A stretch of 64,000 nt of DNA from Mycetocola tolaasinivorans (GTDB lineage: Bacteria > Actinomycetota > Actinomycetes > Actinomycetales > Microbacteriaceae). Under the pieces are notes generated by a model that saw only the letters and a list, made by a program, of their open reading frames with translations, did no database searches and was not told the DNA's origin. Within the stretch, counting starts at the first letter, position 1. Each line of letters begins with the position of its first letter. This document shows positions 43,391 to 50,835 of this stretch, one piece after another. The translations under genes and the position numbers were made by a program. The DNA lies in the NCBI RefSeq assembly GCF_003667565.1, contig NZ_RCUX01000010.1, positions 62,001 through 126,000 on the forward strand, read 5' to 3'.

Positions 43391-44316
43391 CAGTTTCTCC
43401 CTCCGCTCCCACCACCGAGGAGTCTCCCTGGCGAGACCTGCTGCCCGGGCAGCGTTCGGAGCTGCGGATCTATGATGTGACCACCGGCTCGGATGTGCTG
43501 GTGTATGAGACCACCTCCGCGGTGATCGAGGCACCCAACTGGAGCGTCGATGGCCACTGGCTCGTGATTAACCGCGACGGGTTGCTCTATCGCGTGAGCA
43601 CGGATGGCGGTGAGCCCGAACTGATCGCCACCGGGGAACTCGACGACAGCAATAACGATCACGTGCTCTCGGCCGATGGTGCGTGGATCTACGCGTCCTC
43701 CCAGGATGGCCACATCTACGAGGTAGCCATCGAGGGCGGTACCCCGCGCCGGGTGACCGATCCCGAGGATGGCATTCTCATGCGCTACCTGCACGGCATC
43801 AGCCCGGATGGTGCCGAGCTCGCGTTTATCGGCGCGGCCGAGCTCTCCGGCGAGGTGCGTTACAACATCTATACCGCGCAGGTTTCGACCGGTGAGGTGC
43901 GCGCGCTGAGTGCCCTGGACGCCCCGCACGATGGTGCCGAGTATCACCCGAGCGGTGAGCTGATCTACTTCAACTCCGAGCGGGCATCCGTGGTAGCCGG
44001 GCACGCCCAGCTGTTCCGGATGGACCGCAGCGGTGGCACGATCGAGCAGCTCACCGATGATGAGCGGGTGAACTGGTTCCCTCACGTTTCGCCCGACGGC
44101 CTGCGGCTGGTCTATCTCAGCTACCCGGCCGGGACCGCCGGTCATCCCGCCAACCTGCCGGTGGAGCTGCGCATCGCGACCCCCGATCTCGAGCACGCGC
44201 GGACGGTGGTGCGGCTGTTTGGAGGACAGGGCACGATCAACGTCAACAGCTGGGCACCGGACTCCACGCGCTTTGCCTATGTCGCCTATCCGGTGGCCGG
44301 GTCGGAAGATGCCTGA
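43387..44316 (+). CDS. TolB-like beta-propeller protein 1
   Basis: The 309-residue protein has no signal peptide; GTG 43387 overlaps the dehydratase stop. PD40/TolB-type blades recur: WSVDGHWLVINRDGLLYRV, LSADGAWIYASSQDGHIYEV, YHPSGELIYFNSERA, VSPDGLRLVYLSYPAG and WAPDSTRFAYVAYP. It is about 50% similar by eye to the second propeller gene at 45.2 kb, including the opening LLPGQR..-R-YDVTTG. PL22 oligogalacturonate lyases use this fold, so a cytosolic lyase or glycoside-processing role is possible; a structural role is the alternative. Confidence 0.75.
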   Translation: MTVSPSAPTTEESPWRDLLPGQRSELRIYDVTTGSDVLVYETTSAVIEAPNWSVDGHWLVINRDGLLYRVSTDGGEPELIATGELDDSNNDHVLSADGAWIYASSQDGHIYEVAIEGGTPRRVTDPEDGILMRYLHGISPDGAELAFIGAAELSGEVRYNIYTAQVSTGEVRALSALDAPHDGAEYHPSGELIYFNSERASVVAGHAQLFRMDRSGGTIEQLTDDERVNWFPHVSPDGLRLVYLSYPAGTAGHPANLPVELRIATPDLEHARTVVRLFGGQGTINVNSWAPDSTRFAYVAYPVAGSEDA

Positions 44317-45172
44317 TACTCGCGGAGAATCTGCTCCCGTCGCCCTGCCGACGCCGCTGCTGCGGCCGGCCGCAGCAGCGGGGCCCGATGGTCTCGCCGG
44401 CTGGCACCGGACCGCCCGGGTCCCGGTGCCCCGCTGGCCCGGTGCTGAGGAGCCTGATCGCGACTCCGAAGCTTTCCAGCGTGCAGCGCTGAACACCGCG
44501 CGCTGGTCTCGGGAGGGCGATGTCATTACGTCCTCGCAGGAGCCGCCGGGCAGCGGGCTGGGCGGATACCTGGTCTCCGACGCGGCGTATGACGATTTCG
44601 AGTTTGAGATCGATGTGTGGCCGGACTGGCCCGCGGACACCGGCATTCTGGTGCGGGCGACCCCCGACGGGACCCGCGGTTTTCAGATCCTGCTGGATCA
44701 CCGGAAGTCCGGCAATATTGGCGGATTTTTTGGGAACGGCATCGGCAGTTTTCACGCGATCGCGTTCACGTTGGATGCCGAGCGGGACGGTGATACGGTT
44801 CGTCTGATCGCGGAGGATCCGGCCACCACCCTCGAACCGATGACGGCGGATAAGCCCGCTCTTCTCGCGGAGACGGCTACGGTTTCGGAGTTTCTGGCCG
44901 CCTGGAACCCGTCGGGATGGAACCGCGTGAGCATCCGCTGCGAGGGCACCTATCCGGTGATCACCACCTGGATCAACGGGGTACGGATCGCCCGGCTGGA
45001 CACCGGGACCCTCGAGCACCCGCACTATGACCGTGAGGCCGTGGCCAAACTCCTGGGTGAGCGCGGACACATCGCGCTCGAGGTGCACGATCACGATGCG
45101 CGCATGGGTGTGGATCGCTGGGGCGCCGACGCGGTGGTGCGCTGGCGGAACCCGAGGATCACCGAACTGTAG
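44309..45172 (+). CDS. DUF1080 / 3-keto-disaccharide hydrolase-like protein
   Basis: The 287-residue protein starts at ATG 44309, overlapping the propeller stop by eight bases. From residue about 60 it has the DUF1080 jelly-roll (laminarinase-like): WSREGDVITSSQ, DFEFEIDVWPDWPADTGILVRATPDG, FQILLDHRKSGNIGGFFG, WNRVSIRCEGTYPVITTWINGVRIARLD and GHIALEVHDHD. DUF1080 members include 3-keto-glycoside hydrolases/lyases. No signal peptide is visible, so it is probably cytosolic. It suggests the imported compound is a glycoside. Confidence 0.75.
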   Translation: MPDTRGESAPVALPTPLLRPAAAAGPDGLAGWHRTARVPVPRWPGAEEPDRDSEAFQRAALNTARWSREGDVITSSQEPPGSGLGGYLVSDAAYDDFEFEIDVWPDWPADTGILVRATPDGTRGFQILLDHRKSGNIGGFFGNGIGSFHAIAFTLDAERDGDTVRLIAEDPATTLEPMTADKPALLAETATVSEFLAAWNPSGWNRVSIRCEGTYPVITTWINGVRIARLDTGTLEHPHYDREAVAKLLGERGHIALEVHDHDARMGVDRWGADAVVRWRNPRITEL

Positions 45173-45183
45173 GTGTGCTTCCG

Positions 45184-45210
45184 GTGTGTCGCATGGATTG
45201 TGCGGCACAC
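45184..45210 (+). other. Hairpin between DUF1080 gene and second propeller gene
   Basis: A 10-bp stem (GTGTGTCGCA / TGCGGCACAC, one G-U pair) with a 7-base loop lies in the 64-bp gap inside the operon. No T-run follows; it may stabilise or attenuate the transcript ahead of the last gene. Confidence 0.45.
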
Positions 45211-45236
45211 TGGAGGGCACACACCCTGGAGGTCTC

Positions 45237-46340
45237 ATGGCACACTCTCCCACCCCGATCTGGCGCACACTGCTGCCCGGCCAGCGCACCGAGGTGCGCG
45301 TTTACGATGTGACCACGGGCGAGGACACCCTCGTTTATGCCTCGGAGACCGAGCTCCTCGAGGCTCCCAACTGGCATCCCAATGGCGAGTATCTGGTGCT
45401 CAACTACGAGGGCGGGCTCGTCCGGGTGCCGCTGAGCGGTGGCGCCCCCGAGCCCATTGACACCGGCGGCCGCGGCGATCTCAACAACGATCATGTGTTG
45501 TCTCCGGATGGCCGCACGGTCTACGTCACGGCGAAGGATGGCCACCTCTATTCGCTCCCGATTTCGGGTGGTGTGCCCGCGCGGATTACCCGCGAGAACG
45601 ACGGCCTGGTGAAGCACTACCTGCACGGCATCAGCGCCGACGGCACGCTGCTCTCGATCGTGGGCTTGAGTTTCCCGCACGGCCCGAACACCCCGGACTT
45701 TGCACGGTTCCGCGTCGCGATCGTCCGCATCGCCGATGGCGCCCTGATTCCGCTGAGCTCGGCCGCCCGTCCCGAGGACGGTGCCGAGTTTGGGCCGGAT
45801 GGCGCGCTGTACTTCAACGCTGAGCCCGAGGGTTCCGCGCCCGGTCACGCGCAGCTGCACCGCATCGGTGCGACGGATATTCAGGCCACGCTGGGTGAGG
45901 TGAAGGACCCCACCTCGCCGCTCTCGATCGTCGAGATCCTGGGGGAGTCGGCCTTCCCGTTCCGCACCGCGGCCGAGCACATCGAGGACTGCGCCCCGCC
46001 CGCCCTGTACGGGGAGCGCTCGCCCGAGACGGTGGCGACCCTCGCCGATGGTTCGGGTACCGAGCACGGCCTGCCCGTGGCTACCCGGTTGACCGATGAT
46101 GAGCGCGTGAATTGGTTCCCGCACCCCTCGCCGGACGGCGCGCATCTGCTGTGGCTCTCCTATCCCGCGGGCACGCTCGGCCACCCGGAAAACCTCGACG
46201 TCGAGCTGCGTCTCGGTACCCCGGATGCCGCCGAGCCCCGCACGCTCGTGCGACTGTATGGCGGGCAGGGCACCACGAACGTCAACGGCTGGGCACCGGA
46301 TTCCACCCGCTTCGCCTACGTGGCGTACCCGATCGGCTAG
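45237..46340 (+). CDS. TolB-like beta-propeller protein 2
   Basis: The 367-residue paralogue of the 43.4-kb propeller starts at ATG 45237 after CTGGAGG. Blades align one-to-one (LLPGQRTEVRVYDVTTG, WHPNGEYLVLNYEGGLVRV, LSPDGRTVYVTAKDGHLY, HPSPDGAHLLWLSYPAG, WAPDSTRFAYVAYP), but an insert of about 60 residues (about 220-280; EILGESAFPFRTAAEHIEDC) interrupts it between the fifth and sixth blades. It is the last gene of the operon. A duplicated propeller in one operon suggests two related substrates or a heteromer. Confidence 0.75.
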   Translation: MAHSPTPIWRTLLPGQRTEVRVYDVTTGEDTLVYASETELLEAPNWHPNGEYLVLNYEGGLVRVPLSGGAPEPIDTGGRGDLNNDHVLSPDGRTVYVTAKDGHLYSLPISGGVPARITRENDGLVKHYLHGISADGTLLSIVGLSFPHGPNTPDFARFRVAIVRIADGALIPLSSAARPEDGAEFGPDGALYFNAEPEGSAPGHAQLHRIGATDIQATLGEVKDPTSPLSIVEILGESAFPFRTAAEHIEDCAPPALYGERSPETVATLADGSGTEHGLPVATRLTDDERVNWFPHPSPDGAHLLWLSYPAGTLGHPENLDVELRLGTPDAAEPRTLVRLYGGQGTTNVNGWAPDSTRFAYVAYPIG

Positions 46341-46360
46341 TTTCGCGGCGGTGCCGGCGT

Positions 46361-46372
46361 TAGCCTGGATGC
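46361..46372 (+). promoter_or_regulatory. -10 hexamer TAGCCT six bases before ATG (leaderless promoter)
   Basis: TAGCCT at 46361-46366 then six bases and ATG 46373, without a ribosome site. Confidence 0.5.
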
Positions 46373-46732
46373 ATGAGACTTGAGGAGATCGCCGAGCATC
46401 GCGTGATGGTGCTGCCCGAAATCGGAGAGTATGTGACCACGCCGGATGGCATGGCCGAGCTCATCGGTTCGCTGTGGGGGCAGTCCGTCACCCTGGTCGC
46501 GATCCCGCGAGAACGCCTTGACCCCGAGTTTTTCCGCCTCGCCTCCGGGGTAGCCGGGGAGTTTCTGCAGAAGCTCGTGAACTATCGCACCCCGGTTGCG
46601 ATCATCGGCGACATCACCGCCGAGGTCTCTGCGAGCGCGCCGCTGCACGACTTCGTCTGGGAGTCGAACCGCGGCACCCAGGTGTGGTTTGAGCCGAGTC
46701 TCGACGCACTGCGGGAGCGCCTTCGCGCCTAG
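46373..46732 (+). CDS. DUF4180 family protein
   Basis: The 119-residue cytosolic protein has the DUF4180 pattern: IGEYVTTPDGMAELIGSLWGQSV, LDPEFFRLASGVAGEFLQKLVNYRTPVAIIGDI and an FVWESNRGTQVWF strand near the end. The family's function is unknown; the fold is thought to be ADP-ribose/NAD-like or STAS-like, which I cannot confirm. The stop overlaps the convergent neighbour by four bases. Confidence 0.8.
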   Translation: MRLEEIAEHRVMVLPEIGEYVTTPDGMAELIGSLWGQSVTLVAIPRERLDPEFFRLASGVAGEFLQKLVNYRTPVAIIGDITAEVSASAPLHDFVWESNRGTQVWFEPSLDALRERLRA

Positions 46733-47202
46733 TCGGTGGCGGCTGAGAGGTCGAGCCTGCGAAGCAGGTAGGGTTCGGGCACTCGTCCGGTGAGGAAATA
46801 CTGGTAGTAGATGTCTGCCGCTTCGTCGGCATCGAACACCTCGCCGGGGTACGCCGTGATTTCAGTGAAAATGGGTACCGAGGGTTCACCCGTGTAGTCG
46901 GTTCCCGGGTGCCCGACGCAGTACTGGCGGTGCTCGCCATCGGCCTCGACGTACCGGACTTCGATGACGAGTGCGGTGCCGATGCCCGCGCTCTGCATGT
47001 ATCGGGGTTCGGGGCGGAAGAAGTCGATGTCATCGAAGTCGACTCCTTCCGGAGCTTTCCACAGTGAGTAGGACCAGTATTTGGTCCCGTCAAGAATCGA
47101 GAGCCCGTGGCGGATCTGGTCGCGGTAGGACCGAAACGAATCGATGAGGTACATGTGAGTATCGCCGTTGGCGGTGACGACGTGTGTTCGTCCCGGCATC
47201 AT
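46729..47202 (-). CDS. Hypothetical protein
   Basis: The 157-residue soluble, acidic protein is rich in Tyr, Asp and Glu and ends in a YYQYFLTGRVPEPYLLRRLDL segment. Its middle (ALVIEVRYVEADGEHRQYCVGHPGTDY) looks beta-stranded. I recognise no family. ATG 47202 gives the longest form; ATG 47154 (MYLIDSFRSYRD) is an equally possible start, as neither has a clear ribosome site or -10. It ends inside the DUF4180 gene's last four bases. Codon use is typical of the genome. Confidence 0.6.
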   Translation of the reverse strand: MMPGRTHVVTANGDTHMYLIDSFRSYRDQIRHGLSILDGTKYWSYSLWKAPEGVDFDDIDFFRPEPRYMQSAGIGTALVIEVRYVEADGEHRQYCVGHPGTDYTGEPSVPIFTEITAYPGEVFDADEAADIYYQYFLTGRVPEPYLLRRLDLSAATD

Positions 47203-47432
47203 GCCCCGACCGCGCAGCGACGTGCCGCTCGTATCTCAGCGGATGCCTGCCGAAGCTCATCCGGGTCTATCTGAAACTTTCCCATTCGCCCACCCCGCGT
47301 ATGTGGCCCGAGAGGCCTGGTTGCAGGGTATCCGCGCTGTTTTCCCTGCGCACATGCGTGTGGCCTAGTGCACTATTTCGTGTCGCATCGGGTTAACGCT
47401 CGCGCAGCGGCTCGCCCCACACCGCGCTCTGT

Positions 47433-47885
47433 TTGGTGCGGCGGGCACGCTGTATCCGCTGCTCTCGCGGCCACCTGGATGAGGCCCTCGCCGAGGACGC
47501 CTCGACGGAGACCGTACGCCGGGTCCTCGCGGACCTCGGTGCCCCGGCAGACATCGCCGCCACAGCGACCCCCGCGCCCGTGGCAGTCGTGATTGATGGG
47601 CCGCCCGCGTCCGACCGCTTCGCGCTCTGGGCTGTGGTCGCCGCCTGCGCGAGCATCGCGATGATACTGATCTCCACACTCGTGGCTCTGCTGCTCGCAC
47701 TCATCACGCTGGTGGCCTCAATCGTGCACCTGCGCGCACCGGGTGCCAATCGGCGACTAACCTGGCTGGCCAACGTCATCGCGGGGCTGCTGCTGGTCGT
47801 GGCCATCGCGACCGTCATACTCCGGATGGTCATATCGGTGGGGATCGAGAACGTCGATATGACGCCCCACTTCTTCGGCAGCTAG
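47433..47885 (+). CDS. HAAS-like membrane protein, probably 5'-truncated
   Basis: The 150-codon frame starts at TTG 47433 (or GTG 47436) without ribosome site or -10. The first part, HLDEALAEDASTETVRRVLADLGAPADIA, matches the second half of the HAAS signalling domain, but the first helices of that domain are missing, and the bases upstream do not encode them in any frame I checked. Two or three membrane segments follow (about 68-90, 92-108 and 113-137). It is probably the remnant of a longer gene; HAAS proteins usually pair with PadR regulators, none of which is near. Confidence 0.45.
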   Translation: MVRRARCIRCSRGHLDEALAEDASTETVRRVLADLGAPADIAATATPAPVAVVIDGPPASDRFALWAVVAACASIAMILISTLVALLLALITLVASIVHLRAPGANRRLTWLANVIAGLLLVVAIATVILRMVISVGIENVDMTPHFFGS

Positions 47886-47897
47886 CGGCGAGACCCG

Positions 47898-48935
47898 CTA
47901 TGCCGCCTCCGACCCCAGCCGGGCAAACGCGAACTCGACGCGGTGCCGTACCGTCTCGCCGGGGGCGAGAACCGGCAGCGTTCCCGCCGCTCGGGCGGCC
48001 GCTCGGCCGGTGATGGTGGGGCAGTTGGAGGGTTCCAGGCCGAGTACGTAGGTGCCCTCGCCGAGCATCTTCCACTCGTAGAGGTGGCCGAGGGTCGCGC
48101 GATCGAAGCGCACCTCGGCGCTGATCCCCAGCGTGGGGTTCGTGAGGCGCGCTCGGCTCCAGGAGCCCGCCTCGGTCGCGGGCGGATCGTGACGGTACAC
48201 CCGCTCGGCGATCCCGGCGGTGGGTTCGTGGAACCGGCCCCACTCGGCCATCTCCGCACGGGCGTACTCATCGATGCCGATGCGCTCATCGGCGGCAATC
48301 TCCAGCGTGCTCTCCGGGCTGAGCAGCGGCCAGCCGAAGTTCGCGTGATACAGAACCATGTGCGCCTGGTCGGCATCGCCACGGTTGGTCACCTCATCGG
48401 TCACCCGCAGCGTGTGCCCGCCCACGCGCGCCGAAATGGTGCGGCGTACCTCGATGTTTTCCCCAAACACCGTGGCCTGACGGATGGTTCCCACCACGCG
48501 AATCTTGCCGCGCCGGATCCGCACCGTCTCGATGGTCGCGGGCAGCGCGCCAAATCGCCCATGGGTGCCGTATTCGCGCCCCTCATCGGTGCTGGGCGGC
48601 CCGAAGGTGTCCATGCCGCAGGTGGCGAGCAGCCCGCCACCGAAGGTCTTCAGGAATCCGGCATCCGCCGAATCTTGGTGTGCCCCGCCAGGAATTCCGG
48701 TCGGGGAAAGCCACGCCACGGGAACGCCGGCGAAGGTAACGCGGCCGAGGTCCAGTGCCCGATCGGGGTGGAGGTCGACCGCGAGGCCGCCACCGGTATC
48801 GAGGTGCAGGCGGCGTGATCCCGCGCCGGGGCCGTTCGTTTCTACAAGCGACTCGACGCGGGCGAGCTGAGCCTCGCGCCCCGCATACCGATGAACCTGA
48901 TCGGCCGAGACGCCGTAGTACGAGGAAAGGGTCAC
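47898..48935 (-). CDS. DUF4432 aldose-1-epimerase-like protein, second copy
   Basis: The 345-residue homologue of the pentose-operon mutarotase shows LAVDLHPDRALDLGRVTFAGVPVAWLSP, GGLLATCGMDTFG, YGTHGRFGALPA, HANFGWPLLSPE and GLEPSNCP. GTG 48935 is preferred because GGAG lies nine bases upstream and the family N-terminus begins there; the frame open to 49106 reads through low-quality sequence. It stands alone, away from any sugar operon, so its substrate is open. Confidence 0.82.
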   Translation of the reverse strand: MTLSSYYGVSADQVHRYAGREAQLARVESLVETNGPGAGSRRLHLDTGGGLAVDLHPDRALDLGRVTFAGVPVAWLSPTGIPGGAHQDSADAGFLKTFGGGLLATCGMDTFGPPSTDEGREYGTHGRFGALPATIETVRIRRGKIRVVGTIRQATVFGENIEVRRTISARVGGHTLRVTDEVTNRGDADQAHMVLYHANFGWPLLSPESTLEIAADERIGIDEYARAEMAEWGRFHEPTAGIAERVYRHDPPATEAGSWSRARLTNPTLGISAEVRFDRATLGHLYEWKMLGEGTYVLGLEPSNCPTITGRAAARAAGTLPVLAPGETVRHRVEFAFARLGSEAA

Positions 48936-49102
48936 GTCGCTGAACTCCCGTGTTCGCGTGGATGCCGCGGGGTCGCGGCCGAATGGATCACCACCATCCT
49001 GTCGCATTCCATCCGATATCGGGAGAGGAACACCAAAGATGATCGACGGTGTGTTTTGGCGCCGACCTGTGTGTAAGTAAGTTGGCGGTGTAAAGACGCG
49101 TG

Positions 49103-49621
49103 TCACTCGAGGGTATCGAGGAGGGCGGCGGCGCCGGTAACCCTCGCCCGTCTCACCCGACGATCGTGCGGGTCGAGCGCCGCAACATCAATATCTTCGC
49201 AGTCGACGAGCGCGGCCTCTAGCCTGCGTGCACTCCGGGTCGCCCGCACATGGTGGGGTGGGACGCGTGCGCCCCGACGCCCCGGACCTGCCAGAGCTTC
49301 GGGAACCATCAGATCGACGGGGATGCCCTCACGATTCACCCAGGACCCGGGTTGTTCGGTCGCCGAAGGGAAAAACCCGGCGCCCTTCATGGCTGCTTCC
49401 AACTGCGGGACTCTGGCGAGATTTCGGGGATCCAGAGCGACGTCACTGTCTTTTGTGGCCTCCGCGAGTGCGACGTCGATTCCGCCGGTGCGCAGGTAGA
49501 TCGCCTGCGCACCGATCACGATAACCGCGTCGGCGTGCATTTGGAGCGCGTCGAGAGCATCCAGGAGCACCGAGCGCGCGCGTACGAGCAGGTCTCCGTC
49601 ATTTACGCCAGATGTGCTCAT
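49103..49621 (-). CDS. AbiEii-like nucleotidyltransferase (candidate toxin)
   Basis: The 172-residue protein has the minimal nucleotidyltransferase pattern: VIGAQAI (G37-A38) followed by a DSD pair (D58, D60) and VDLMVPEA with a third acidic residue near 103. This matches AbiEii/AbiGii-type enzymes, which in type IV toxin-antitoxin systems modify tRNA ends or other nucleic acids. The start overlaps the end of the preceding gene by 23 bases, and the order antitoxin-toxin is that of abiE loci. It is shorter than full AbiEii (about 300 residues). Confidence 0.7.
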   Translation of the reverse strand: MSTSGVNDGDLLVRARSVLLDALDALQMHADAVIVIGAQAIYLRTGGIDVALAEATKDSDVALDPRNLARVPQLEAAMKGAGFFPSATEQPGSWVNREGIPVDLMVPEALAGPGRRGARVPPHHVRATRSARRLEAALVDCEDIDVAALDPHDRRVRRARVTGAAALLDTLE

Positions 49622-50690
49622 TTCGCTGCATCCATTCCACGAGTGCGTCAGCCTCCGCGGGGGCGCGCCCTGGTCCGGTCATGAGGTCGGCGGCAACCTG
49701 TGTTGGTGCCGCAATCCTTAGTCCATCAGAACGCTCGCGCGTGTGCCTGAGCAACGCCTCATAGGCCGGACGCACGAGGAGAACGTTGGCTCCGGTATCC
49801 GTGGGGCGTAACCCCCAGGCCGAGGCCGTGGCCTCGATATCCGAGGCGTAGATCATGGCGGAGCGAACCGGCGCATACGGTTCCCAGGTGGCCGCGGCCA
49901 CCGAGCCGGTCATCGCGTAGTTGAGGGTGCGGCCCGTGCGGATCCGGTCGAGGAGCGAATCGAGCCCGCGCGGTGCGATCCATCGGGTGACCGTGTTGGT
50001 GTCGAGGAAGCCGTAGTCTTCGCTCCACCGACGTAGCAGCGCAGACCAGTCGGGGACGGCGATGAGACCGCCCTCTCGGAACGTCAACGCCTCGGCCTCG
50101 AGGAACTCGAGGACCCGGTACACCGACCCTGTTGACGACTCCGAGAATCGCACCAGGTCACTGATTTTCCAAGGACCCGGAGCATCAACGAGTGCCCTCA
50201 CCACCTTGGCCGCTGGTTCGCCCTTCAGCGTGCCTCGAGGCCGGCCCGGTCCGCGCCAGGGGTCGCTGTCCGCGCCCCTGTCCGCAACAAATAGCGCGGG
50301 TAAATCCGCGCTCAAATAAAGGTTTCCCGTGGCATCCATATAGGACAATCCGGCCAAAGCTAGGCGCTCACGCGTGGACTTCGCCAGGTACCGTGCCGAG
50401 ATCACGGGGACCACGGCCGGCTCGAGGGCACGGAGCACATCGAATTGCTCTCTGATTCGAGGAACATCGCGCACCTCGACCAGCCGTTTTGCCTGCACGA
50501 TGATTCGCGCTTCGTTGCCATCGGGGGAGCGAAGCGTGTACGCGGCGTCAATGGGAGGCAAACCCACGGGCGGTGCGAACTCGGTAAGACGCCAGCCTGA
50601 GGGTAGGCGGTCACGGACCCGTCCGATTCCACCCGCGACAATGTCTGCCTCCGTGGGAGGAACAATCGAGCGCTCAATCAAACCAGGCAT
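49599..50690 (-). CDS. AbiEi-like antitoxin/regulator with an N-terminal nuclease-like domain
   Basis: The 363-residue protein has three parts. Residues 1-135 resemble a restriction-endonuclease-like fold: D48 (PPIDAAYTL) and Q66-A67-K68 (IIVQAK) sit where a PD-(D/E)XK centre would be, followed by GLSYMDATGNLYL. Residues about 155-215 form a winged helix (AAKVVRALVDAPGPWKISDLVRFS). Residues about 245-363 match the AbiEi C-terminal domain (NYAMTGSVAAATWEPYAPV, APTQVAADLMTGPGRAPAEADALVEWM). ATG 50690 lies six bases after TATTAT. It probably represses its own operon and neutralises the downstream enzyme. Confidence 0.7.
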   Translation of the reverse strand: MPGLIERSIVPPTEADIVAGGIGRVRDRLPSGWRLTEFAPPVGLPPIDAAYTLRSPDGNEARIIVQAKRLVEVRDVPRIREQFDVLRALEPAVVPVISARYLAKSTRERLALAGLSYMDATGNLYLSADLPALFVADRGADSDPWRGPGRPRGTLKGEPAAKVVRALVDAPGPWKISDLVRFSESSTGSVYRVLEFLEAEALTFREGGLIAVPDWSALLRRWSEDYGFLDTNTVTRWIAPRGLDSLLDRIRTGRTLNYAMTGSVAAATWEPYAPVRSAMIYASDIEATASAWGLRPTDTGANVLLVRPAYEALLRHTRERSDGLRIAAPTQVAADLMTGPGRAPAEADALVEWMQRNEHIWRK

Positions 50691-50702
50691 ATTCGGATAA
50701 TA
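50691..50702 (-). promoter_or_regulatory. -10 hexamer TATTAT six bases before ATG (leaderless promoter)
   Basis: TATTAT (50702-50697 on the minus strand) plus six bases and ATG 50690. It fixes the start of the AbiEi-like gene against a frame open to 50924. Confidence 0.6.
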
Positions 50703-50786
50703 CGTTGTTTCCGCGCGCGACGGAATGTTAGATATTCCTGAATCTTGGGCGCTGGCAATCGGGCGAATACCGGGATAACGACAAAA

Positions 50787-50819
50787 CCCCGGGCCGATCG
50801 ATAAACGATCGGCCCGGGG
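50787..50819 (-). terminator. 14-bp hairpin terminator of the MFS gene
   Basis: Arms 50787-50800 and 50806-50819 pair perfectly around ATAAA; on the minus strand TTTTGT follows. It lies 17 bp after the transporter stop. Confidence 0.8.
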
Positions 50820-50835
50820 CTTCGCGGTTATTGAG

